A stretch of DNA of 25,013 nt. It comes from a virus. The notes below the pieces were generated by a model. That model did not search any database. It worked only from the letters and a program-made list of their open reading frames with translations, and had not been told where the DNA came from. The stretch is from the IMG/VR virus record IMGVR_UViG_3300042507_000745, positions 1 through 25,013 of that record; one strand, 5' to 3'. Positions 1 to 5,880 of this stretch are shown in pieces. The position numbers and the translations under genes were made by a program. How positions within the stretch are numbered: the first letter of the stretch is position 1; every line of letters starts with the position of its first letter.

Positions 1-1141
1 GCAAGCGTGTGGCATCCATAGCAACCATAGGGGCAGTGGTCAAAGCGAGTGAATCCAAGTGAGCCCGAGTCTGAGCATCAATAGCTTTCTGCATATTGAA
101 GGCTTTTTCCACTGTACCTCGCCCCAATAAACGATTAGGCACTGTATCGTCTTGATAAGACATTACAGGTCTATCTTTCATCATGTAAGGGTTTTCTTCA
201 GCCTTGAGCAACAAACCATCATTAGCAATTACGACAATGGCTTCAACCATATCGCTGTAGTCTTCTGCCGCTGAATTCTCAGGGAACAACTCAACAATGT
301 CTTTGTTTTCTTCCATGTTGTTGAGGTATTCACGGGGAACTAATCCGTAGTACGTCAACAAAAGAACCTTCTCATCTTGGTACTGGCTAACCTCTTGGGT
401 AGGCTCTAAGTCAGTATCTTCATAGGTGGGCGTGATGTCTACCTTGCGGTAGATGCCTTTTTCAATACCAGCTACAACCTTGTGGATTGAGACGTATTTC
501 TCAATAGCCACGCCCATGCAGTCATCAATAGATGTTCCATTAGGGTCAAACAAAAAGTTCTTGGGGTTGATAGGCATTATCTTCACGCCAATCCTGTCTC
601 TCTCAATCACGCCAATAGCGGCTTGACCCTGTTGATTAGGGATAAGTTGAGTAGAGGGGATATATTCTTTTTCAGTCTTGACAATGATCTCGCCAATGCC
701 TGTTCCATAGATTTCAGCCATCAATTCGATCTGGTCGATAGATTTCCTGATCTTGTCTTTCTTGAAATCTTCCATCATTTGAGACTTAATCATCTCAACA
801 TCTATAGGGTTTCCACCTATATCTTGGATGTTGTCTTCAATGTCAAAAAAGTCGCCTTGACCAAAGATAGCTTCCATGATCTCAGCATGGCGAGTCTCTA
901 CAGCTTGTTGGGTAGCAGGAGTTACGATTCGGCTACGCTCAGACTCACGGGTCTTATCTTCAGAAGCCCATTGACCACGGAAGATGCGCTCGTATTCCAG
1001 CCAATCAGGAAGAAAGTTGGTATCTCTGTAATCCCGCCATTTGGTGCAATGGTCAGTAACAAATGATGTAAGTTCTTTGTCAGCCTCGGTAGGCTGATAA
1101 AACTCGTTTTGTTCTAACTTGACTTCTTTGTCTGTTGCCAT
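1..1141 (-). CDS. Phage portal protein, N-terminal part (cut by window edge)
   Basis: The reading frame is open from an ATG at 1141 to the left edge, giving 380 codons with no stop. Portal proteins form the dodecameric ring at the head vertex through which DNA is packaged and ejected. The N-terminus is charged and helical (starts MATDKEVKLEQNEFY). Later come a stretch with RDRIGVKIMPINPKNFLFDP and, near the edge, RPVMSYQDDTVPNRLLGRGT followed by EKAFNMQKAIDAQTR, which match the central part of podovirus portal proteins. The start has an AAGG ribosome site and lies 4 bases after the stop of the 183-aa gene. Position after terS, terL and two small genes fits a portal. Family assignment is from recalled motif style; whether it is P22-like or another podovirus type is uncertain. 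Confidence 0.8.
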   Translation of the reverse strand, partial: MATDKEVKLEQNEFYQPTEADKELTSFVTDHCTKWRDYRDTNFLPDWLEYERIFRGQWASEDKTRESERSRIVTPATQQAVETRHAEIMEAIFGQGDFFDIEDNIQDIGGNPIDVEMIKSQMMEDFKKDKIRKSIDQIELMAEIYGTGIGEIIVKTEKEYIPSTQLIPNQQGQAAIGVIERDRIGVKIMPINPKNFLFDPNGTSIDDCMGVAIEKYVSIHKVVAGIEKGIYRKVDITPTYEDTDLEPTQEVSQYQDEKVLLLTYYGLVPREYLNNMEENKDIVELFPENSAAEDYSDMVEAIVVIANDGLLLKAEENPYMMKDRPVMSYQDDTVPNRLLGRGTVEKAFNMQKAIDAQTRAHLDSLALTTAPMVAMDATRL

Positions 1142-1145
1142 AGTG

Positions 1146-1697
1146 TTACCTTATTGATGAACCGATTGTATTTCCAAAGGGGTCTGAGTATGTGGGTGCG
1201 CCCAATACATCAGAAAATAACCCATAGATTAAACTTCTTGGTGCTGGTTGCATTTGATTTGTATTAGGCGCAGGGTTCAAACCCTGTGGCAGTGGGTAAC
1301 GTAACTCTTGTGTTGTAGCAAATGGGTCTAGTCCACGGGATAATCTATCTAAAGCAAACTGCTGTGCTTTTTGATTTATCTCAGGAGTAGCCTCACCTGT
1401 TAAGCGCAATAAGTTTAATTCATCAGCCGTTAAGGTAGGAACTACCAAAGGATACTGAACAGTCCTACCACCAACTTCAAATGCAGATGAAAACTCTGTC
1501 ATCATGCTATCGTTATTGGTTGGGATTTCACCAAAGTATCCCTTACGCTTAACTGTACCTTGGGATATGTCTTGACCTTCTTCTAAGTACCTTACAGGAG
1601 CAAGTCCCGACCTATCACGATCAGTAGATAACCCATACATGATGTCACGCCCTACTGGGTTAGCACCAAATATATCAAAGCTATCTTCTGTTGCCAT
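1146..1697 (-). CDS. Unknown phage protein between terminase and portal (183 aa)
   Basis: I do not recognise a named family. The central part (about residues 50-135) has the pattern KGYFGEIP, then TEFSSAFEVGGRTVQYPLVVPTL, then EINQKAQQFALDRLSRGLDPF. Similar short modules (a G+F/Y strand, a VPSLVPTL-like strand, then a helix) recur in hypothetical proteins of phage head regions; this is recall, not a search. The C-terminus is Pro/Asn/Gln-rich and ends in a small polar tail. It has no signal peptide or membrane segment. The start carries the leader GGGGATATAAATGG, nearly identical to that of the next upstream gene at 2591. It is probably a minor virion or head-assembly protein because of its place, but no function is shown. 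Confidence 0.72.
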   Translation of the reverse strand: MATEDSFDIFGANPVGRDIMYGLSTDRDRSGLAPVRYLEEGQDISQGTVKRKGYFGEIPTNNDSMMTEFSSAFEVGGRTVQYPLVVPTLTADELNLLRLTGEATPEINQKAQQFALDRLSRGLDPFATTQELRYPLPQGLNPAPNTNQMQPAPRSLIYGLFSDVLGAPTYSDPFGNTIGSSIR

Positions 1698-1724
1698 TTA
1701 TATCCCCACAATTTTTTTATGTCT

Positions 1725-2591
1725 TCAATAAGAAAAATTATTTTTATTCATTGATTGAATTGCTCCAAATAAACCGCCATTATTTTGATTTTGATTTGGC
1801 AATGTATTTCCGAAACCGCCAGATGCTGGATACATTGATTGCTGTGGCGGCTGTTGTGGCTGTTGAAGTTGATAAGTTGATTGAGGAAGCATAGGTTGTT
1901 GTTGATAACCCTGCATAGGTTGTTGCATAGGGTTCATTTGGTTATATGATGTTGATGGTTGACCCATGTAACCTCTTGATGCAGGATAACCAACATCTCC
2001 TCTATATTGAGTCATCCCATTTGATGGCTGACCAAAACTACCTCTTGATGCAGAATAACCAATACCATTTTCACCATATTGAGTCATTCCATCTGGTGAA
2101 CTTGATGGTGGCATAAATGGTTGATTTGTGTCTGGAAATCTAGTAATAGGTAGCTGGTTTGCAAAACCACTATTAGGCATTTGTTGATTTGGGTATTGTG
2201 GCTGACGATTACCAAATAATGCGTTAGCATCTAAACCATATCTTCCTGCAAGGTCTTGAAGCATTTCATACGATAGTCCACCATCAAAACCTTTCATGGG
2301 TATTTGAGGTGGATTAGATATTTCAGGGAAATCAGCTGGAGAAGGTTGAAAAGGAAGAACAAATTCATTTCTAAAATTGTTCACAGGGAATTGAGGTGGA
2401 GCAACTTGAGGAGGAACGCTAACTCTTGGAGGAACGCTAACTCTTGGGAGAGGAGCAGGTCGAGGAGGAGCAACAACTCTTGGAGGAGCAGTAACTCTTG
2501 GAGGAGCAACAACTCTTGGAGCAACAACTGGCTTTTTGATTACAGTTGCTGGTTTCGTCTTCATTGATTTAATTGCTTTTGCCAGTGCCAT
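1725..2591 (-). CDS. Pro/Gln-rich low-complexity repeat protein (288 aa)
   Basis: A short basic N-terminus (MALAKAIKSMKTKPATVIKK) leads into about 40 residues of tandem PPRV units (APPRVVAPPRVTAPPRV and similar). A second repeat follows, of about 23 residues (GMTQY...GY.ASRG..GQPS) present twice. The C-terminus is Gln/Pro/Met/Asn-rich. It starts exactly where terL stops (2591/2592) and has the leader GGGGATATAAATGG. Such disordered proteins next to terminase and portal genes are seen in many phages without assigned roles; scaffold, ejected basic protein or decoration are all possible. The reading frame keeps intact across repeats and the nucleotide repeat follows codon boundaries, which argues for real translation. 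Function unknown. Confidence 0.72.
   Translation of the reverse strand: MALAKAIKSMKTKPATVIKKPVVAPRVVAPPRVTAPPRVVAPPRPAPLPRVSVPPRVSVPPQVAPPQFPVNNFRNEFVLPFQPSPADFPEISNPPQIPMKGFDGGLSYEMLQDLAGRYGLDANALFGNRQPQYPNQQMPNSGFANQLPITRFPDTNQPFMPPSSSPDGMTQYGENGIGYSASRGSFGQPSNGMTQYRGDVGYPASRGYMGQPSTSYNQMNPMQQPMQGYQQQPMLPQSTYQLQQPQQPPQQSMYPASGGFGNTLPNQNQNNGGLFGAIQSMNKNNFSY
1954..2090 (-). repeat. Two-copy direct repeat, period about 69 bp, inside the Pro/Gln-rich gene
   Basis: The stretch from about 1954 and that from about 2023 share the core CCTCTTGATGCAG(G/A)ATAACCAA and TATTGAGTCAT(C/T)CCAT. The 69-bp period is 23 codons, so the repeat is in frame and encodes GMTQY...ASRG..GQPS twice. It probably arose by tandem duplication. 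Confidence 0.75.
2396..2528 (-). repeat. 18-bp tandem repeat array encoding PPRV units
   Basis: Units of the form GGAGGARCNNYAACTCTT (plus strand) repeat five or so times with some degeneracy and one interruption by AGAGGAGCAGGTCGA. On the coding strand this gives the (A/S)PPRV(V/T/S) array near the N-terminus of the 288-aa protein. The 18-bp period is six codons, so copy number can change without frameshift. Confidence 0.75.
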
Positions 2592-3851
2592 TTATATCCC
2601 CGAAATAATATCTAGAGGCTCCCACTCATCTTCTTGGTCATCAACAAAGTATGAGGTTACAGCCAGTTGGTCAATGTAGGAGAGAGCATCAGGTAAGTCA
2701 TCGTGAACACCTTGGGCTGGGAACATCAAGAGTTGATCTTTGAATTCATCCCAATCTTCCTCAGAGTTCAGCACAATACGCCCATGCTCAAACCTTCCTT
2801 GGAGACTCCAGATAATTCTGTCAGTCTTTTTCCTGTTGCCATGCGTTAAGTCAACTATATGGGAATATACATTATTTTTCCTCATTAGGTCACTCAAATA
2901 AGGCAAAACAGCGTTTTTTAACGCACCTCGCTCAATTCCAACACTCAAAGGGCGGTATTCCCGCATCTTCAGCAGAATCGTAGCAGCAGTCTCCCGAATG
3001 TCCCAACGCCCAAAAACAATCTCTTTGACAAACCATTTGCCATCATCAGTCACCTTAACAACAGCAATAGCAGTCTGGTCTAGCCTTTTCTTAGAGTTAG
3101 CCGCCTGTCTAGCTACTTCCTCAAATCCAGCCAAGTCAACAGCCACAAAGTAAGAACCATACTCAGGTTCTTCTCCGTACTTAATCCATTCTTCTTTGAA
3201 CACATCAGAGCCAGCATTGTCGAAAGATGCCATATACTCTTGCTTGAAGGCGAACGAACTTAGGGTCTTCTTCGCACTCTCGATTTCACTAGGGTCGATT
3301 AAAGGGTTATCTTTGGTTGTGAAATGCCAACTTTTCCAGTCTTTGTCTTCTTCCGACTGCCCTAAGTTATACAGGTCGTATAACCAATTTCGTCCCTTTG
3401 GTGTCGATATGAACAGGGCTTTACCCTTTTTGTCACTCAAACTTGCCCTAATTACCTGTTCCCAAGTCTCAGGCTTAATGTCAGCTACCTCATCCAGTAC
3501 CGCATAGGTCAGACTGATACCCCGCAAGGTATCAGGTCTGTCACTCCCCCTCACATATATCTTTGCGCCGTTAATCAAGGTAACTTCCATGTTGTTTACA
3601 TGGCTGCTCTGAATAATCTCTCGACCAACATCGAGCAGTACATCCCACACAATCTGTCTAGCCTGTCCTTGGGTTGGGGCGACATAAAGAACTGCAGACC
3701 CTGCAGGGCAACTCAACCCCTCAATCAGCAACGTAGTAACCGCTAACCTTGACTTACCGCACCGCCGACCAGCCACGACAACCTTGAACCTCGTCTTGTC
3801 GGCATAGACCTCCTGCTGCCAAGGCAGTAGCGCAAAGTTAAGGTCAGCCAT
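2592..3851 (-). CDS. terL: Terminase large subunit (ATPase and nuclease)
   Basis: The enzyme powers DNA translocation into the prohead and cuts the concatemer. At 419 aa it is close to the usual size. The ATPase half has Walker A at about residues 27-35 (AGRRCGKSR), Walker B with catalytic Glu at 116-121 (YAVLDE), and the coupling motif FISTPKG at 147-153. The RNase H-like nuclease half has VAVDLAG (Asp 239), VGIERGA (Glu 306) and HDDLPDAL (Asp 383/384 and 387), the expected acidic triad. The start overlaps the terS stop by 8 bases (ATGGCTGA), a typical translational coupling. All catalytic residues appear present, so it should be active. Confidence 0.96.
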   Translation of the reverse strand: MADLNFALLPWQQEVYADKTRFKVVVAGRRCGKSRLAVTTLLIEGLSCPAGSAVLYVAPTQGQARQIVWDVLLDVGREIIQSSHVNNMEVTLINGAKIYVRGSDRPDTLRGISLTYAVLDEVADIKPETWEQVIRASLSDKKGKALFISTPKGRNWLYDLYNLGQSEEDKDWKSWHFTTKDNPLIDPSEIESAKKTLSSFAFKQEYMASFDNAGSDVFKEEWIKYGEEPEYGSYFVAVDLAGFEEVARQAANSKKRLDQTAIAVVKVTDDGKWFVKEIVFGRWDIRETAATILLKMREYRPLSVGIERGALKNAVLPYLSDLMRKNNVYSHIVDLTHGNRKKTDRIIWSLQGRFEHGRIVLNSEEDWDEFKDQLLMFPAQGVHDDLPDALSYIDQLAVTSYFVDDQEDEWEPLDIISGI

Positions 3852-4266
3852 CTTTAGCCTCTATGTCTTCTATGTCTTTGGGTTCTTCTTCAACTGTCGT
3901 TGCCACTGGTGCGCCTATGCCCGTGATATTAATGGTGACTGCACTCCTCTGGCTCTTATCCTTCTCAAACATGGAGACAGGCAAGGTGCGGTCTACACAC
4001 ATCTTGATAGCCGCCATTTGAGCAGGGTGATTGTCATTCAACGCAATGGAAATCATCTTCTCGACAACATCCTTACCGCTTGACCTGATAAGCATATCCT
4101 TCAGGTCTTTAATTCTTTGATTATCGGTTTTGGGTAGGGCTAGTTCAGGATTCCTTGCGTACTCCTGTATCTGACGCTTTAAGCCAAATACACCCTTGGG
4201 TCTGCCAGCCTTCTTTTTGGTTGGCTCTGCTTCATCTTGGATGCTGTCCATCTGTTCTATCTTCAC
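3844..4266 (-). CDS. terS: Terminase small subunit (probable)
   Basis: This 140-aa protein lies directly upstream of terL and overlaps it by 8 bases, the normal place for the DNA-recognition subunit that selects the packaging site. It is basic and helical in the middle (KKKAGRPKGVFGLKRQIQEYAR, then KDLKDMLIRSSGKDVVEKMISIAL) with an acidic tail (EEEPKDIEDIEAKDG), as usual for TerS. The KKAGRPKG segment resembles an AT-hook-like DNA contact. It starts with GTG at 4266, with AAGGACAATC just upstream as ribosome site. The call rests on context more than motif. Confidence 0.8.
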   Translation of the reverse strand: MKIEQMDSIQDEAEPTKKKAGRPKGVFGLKRQIQEYARNPELALPKTDNQRIKDLKDMLIRSSGKDVVEKMISIALNDNHPAQMAAIKMCVDRTLPVSMFEKDKSQRSAVTINITGIGAPVATTVEEEPKDIEDIEAKDG

Positions 4267-4301
4267 GATTGTCCTTGTCGTTGTGGGCGTGATAGGGGGG
4301 G

Positions 4302-4310
4302 ACTATAGCA
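4302..4310 (-). promoter_or_regulatory. Candidate extended -10 promoter for the terminase operon
   Basis: The minus strand reads TGCTATAGT at 4310-4302, a good extended -10 (TGnTATAAT-like). It lies about 36 bases before the GTG start of terS, with no well-placed -35. It could drive the packaging genes from within the non-coding region. Seen in sequence only. Confidence 0.35.
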
Positions 4311-4385
4311 AATTAGAGGTCAATAGTCTTTTTTTTTCGTAGCGGGAAGTGGGGGGTTGGCTTTTTTTCTATTTTCACTTTTTCA

Positions 4386-4429
4386 GGGGGTCGGATGCTC
4401 CCACAACTTTGACCGACCGACCGACCCCC
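4386..4429. repeat. Inverted repeat GGGGGTCGG / CCGACCCCC with GACC tandem repeat
   Basis: GGGGGTCGG at 4386-4394 is the reverse complement of CCGACCCCC at 4421-4429. The loop contains four tandem GACC units (4411-4426). Long C and T runs lie next to it. It sits between terS and the DnaA-box cluster, so it could be part of the origin or a packaging recognition site; neither is shown. Confidence 0.5.
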
Positions 4430-4455
4430 CTCCCCCCCATCAAAAAATCGCCGAG

Positions 4456-4688
4456 TTATCCACAGGCAACTGTGGATACTGTGGATAACTTCTGTAAGTC
4501 ATTGATTTTGCTAGACATTTTTTCTATGCTTACAGATCGCTTACAAAATCGGTTTTATACAACATCCATTATGTTAACTTTAAATATCTGAAAGTGTTAC
4601 ACGCATATGCAAACTGAGACAGGAAATGAAACCAGATGGGCAAATTGTGGATAACTTCCTGTCCGATCTGTGGATAACCTGTGGATAA
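4456..4688. other. Candidate replication origin: six DnaA-box-like 9-mers around an AT-rich core
   Basis: TTATCCACA occurs at 4456-4464 on the plus strand. Minus-oriented copies (TGTGGATAA) lie at 4480-4488, 4646-4654, 4669-4677 and 4680-4688, and a one-mismatch copy (TGTGGATAC) at 4471-4479. Five are exact matches to the bacterial DnaA box consensus. They form two clusters of three, separated by about 160 bases of AT-rich sequence (4500-4620), which could serve as the unwinding element. The region lacks any convincing gene, since the only open frame across it is compositionally odd. This is what a chromosome-like or plasmid-like DnaA-dependent origin looks like. The inference is that host DnaA helps start phage replication. 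Confidence 0.75.
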
Positions 4689-4870
4689 CTTTTATATTTC
4701 GCATTCTGAAAAGGATTTTCTGGGCGGCTGCTGGAGAGGGAGAGAGGCGGGTGGTGCTTTATTGGGGTACATGATAACGATTTTGCATTATCAAATTAGT
4801 TACCAAAGCCACGCTAAAGATCGTCATAACAATGCCACTAGGAAGCCTTAAAACAAGGCTTAAAGCCGTT

Positions 4871-5077
4871 TTATTGGTTATCCTTGTCTACCCCTAAGAA
4901 ATCCCTAAGATCGGCTTTAGGGCGGTATCCTAGTTCCCACAAGATTGCGTAGCAATCCAAGACATTCTTAAACCCATTGCTGATGTTTCCCTTGCCAGCA
5001 CAAAGCAAAATTGTCCTATCGGCATCAGTCAGCTTGCGCCTGAACTGGACTGTGGTTGTAGTCGGGGGTCTAGCCAT
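4871..5077 (-). CDS. Small ribbon-helix-helix-like protein (68 aa)
   Basis: The frame is open further upstream, but the ATG at 5077 is preferred. It gives the 8-base stop/start overlap ATGGCTAG with the upstream gene, like terS/terL. The product starts MARPPTTTTVQFRRKLTDAD and continues GKGNISNGFKNVLDCYAIL. A short polar strand followed by a G-N-(I/L)-S-x-G-(F/I)-+ helix turn resembles ribbon-helix-helix DNA-binding proteins (Arc/MetJ fold). It is the last gene of the leftward replication block and faces the candidate origin, so it may bind there or at the repeat array at 5749-5862. Both fold and target are inference. Confidence 0.68.
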   Translation of the reverse strand: MARPPTTTTVQFRRKLTDADRTILLCAGKGNISNGFKNVLDCYAILWELGYRPKADLRDFLGVDKDNQ

Positions 5078-5726
5078 GACCAATCGGCTTGTACTTAGCC
5101 TCATAAGGCTCACCAGAGAAGATCGCATCTAGGTCTTCTTCCATGTCATCAAACCCTGAACCTTGACCAAACCCTTCTTTGGGCGTGAACTTGGTAACTC
5201 TAGCAGTTGGCGACAGTGCTTTAGCCTTGATGATGGTCTGAACCTGTGGCTCTTGCAGGAATACCTCAAGTTCTTCCAAAGTCCAGATGTTCCCATTGTT
5301 TATGTCTTTGCGATGGGTCTGGAGTTCAACCGCATCGTTCTCAGTCCTGACCACTACCATCGGTACACCTCGGACTGACTTCCACTCAAGGAACTGGATG
5401 GGAGGGTTGGGTTCAATCTCATTTTCTTCAGCCCAAGTCTCCAACGCATCGAAACCTTTACACATTCCATTAACTGCTTTATGCAGCCTATCAATGTCAC
5501 CCATATCCACGGCATCCCAAACTCTACCCATCTGCACCCAAAACTTAGCCCTAAACCCAATGTCAACTAAAGTAATCAATCGGTCAACTCCCCATTTCTC
5601 GTAGTGCTGACTCTTTTTCCTCTCCAGTTCGACCAGCACAGCATTAGACTGAATCTCCCACTGAGTAGCCTGACGCTTTGGTACTTGAACATCTGGAACA
5701 TCTTTTCTCGACCTTGATCTAACCAT
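5070..5726 (-). CDS. Unknown 218-aa protein in the replication block
   Basis: Not recognised. The N-terminus is basic (MVRSRSRKDVPDVQVPKR), the middle is a mixed helical region rich in Trp and charged residues (KFWVQMGRVWDAVDMGDIDR), and the C-terminal part is acidic (FDDMEEDLDAIFSGEP). There is no signal peptide or membrane segment. The start has a strong AAGGAG ribosome site 8 bases upstream (TTAAGGAGTTATTAAAATG). It follows the primase-helicase after a 154-base repeat-rich gap and is coupled to the small RHH-like gene. Its place suggests a replication-associated role, but nothing in the sequence proves it. Confidence 0.72.
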   Translation of the reverse strand: MVRSRSRKDVPDVQVPKRQATQWEIQSNAVLVELERKKSQHYEKWGVDRLITLVDIGFRAKFWVQMGRVWDAVDMGDIDRLHKAVNGMCKGFDALETWAEENEIEPNPPIQFLEWKSVRGVPMVVVRTENDAVELQTHRKDINNGNIWTLEELEVFLQEPQVQTIIKAKALSPTARVTKFTPKEGFGQGSGFDDMEEDLDAIFSGEPYEAKYKPIGHG

Positions 5727-5748
5727 TTTAATAACTCCTTAAATAAAA

Positions 5749-5862
5749 GACAAAGAGACAAAGGGACAGGAGACAAACCCCTTGTTTATAGACAAGGGGT
5801 GGTTTGTCCCCATCTCCTCGGGGGGACATTTGGGACATTTGTCCCCGTTTGTCCCCTTTGTC
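5749..5862. repeat. Array of 11 GACA/TGTC motifs between primase-helicase and the 218-aa gene
   Basis: GACA cores occur at 5749, 5757, 5765, 5772, 5791, 5825 and 5834, and TGTC cores at 5805, 5840, 5850 and 5859, most as (G)GACAAA or TTTGTCCCC. Left copies point mainly one way and right copies the other, so the array is an imperfect large inverted repeat. Spacing within runs is about 7-10 bases. It fills the gap before a gene with a strong ribosome site, so operator or protein-nucleation site are the obvious ideas. Confidence 0.7.
5772..5808 (-). terminator. Hairpin ACCCCTTGT / ACAAGGGGT, possible terminator after the primase gene
   Basis: ACCCCTTGT (5777-5785) pairs with ACAAGGGGT (5792-5800) over a 6-base loop. 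With a short bulge the stem extends through GACAAA (5772-5777) and TTTGTC (5803-5808). On the minus strand the stem is followed by TTTGTC, not a clean T-run, so it may be an operator or attenuator instead. Confidence 0.4.
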
Positions 5863-5880
5863 ACTGTATATCCATACATA

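Larger units (their letters stand above)
4267..4870. other. Gene-free region between packaging and replication blocks
   Basis: This 600-base gap holds the candidate terS promoter, the GACC/inverted repeat, the DnaA-box clusters, and at the right end a small hairpin (AAGCCTT 4843-4849 / AAGGCTT 4855-4861). The hairpin lies just after the last gene of the leftward replication block and could be a weak terminator, although no T-tract follows it. Homopolymer runs (nine T near 4329, seven G near 4294, seven C near 4432) are conspicuous. No RNA gene is recognised. Confidence 0.6.

Noticed and set aside
2304-2567. Arg/Ser/Asn/Trp-rich plus-strand frame opposite the PPRV repeats
   Set aside because: It is the antisense reading of an 18-bp tandem repeat, with no ribosome site.
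4349-4591. Open frame of 80 aa on the plus strand across the origin region
   Set aside because: It has no ribosome site, is made of homopolymer-run translation (FFYFHFF, PTPLPPI) and crosses the DnaA boxes.
5749-5862. CRISPR array
   Set aside because: The motif cores are 4-9 bases and irregularly spaced, without 25-40-base repeats, unique spacers or cas genes.
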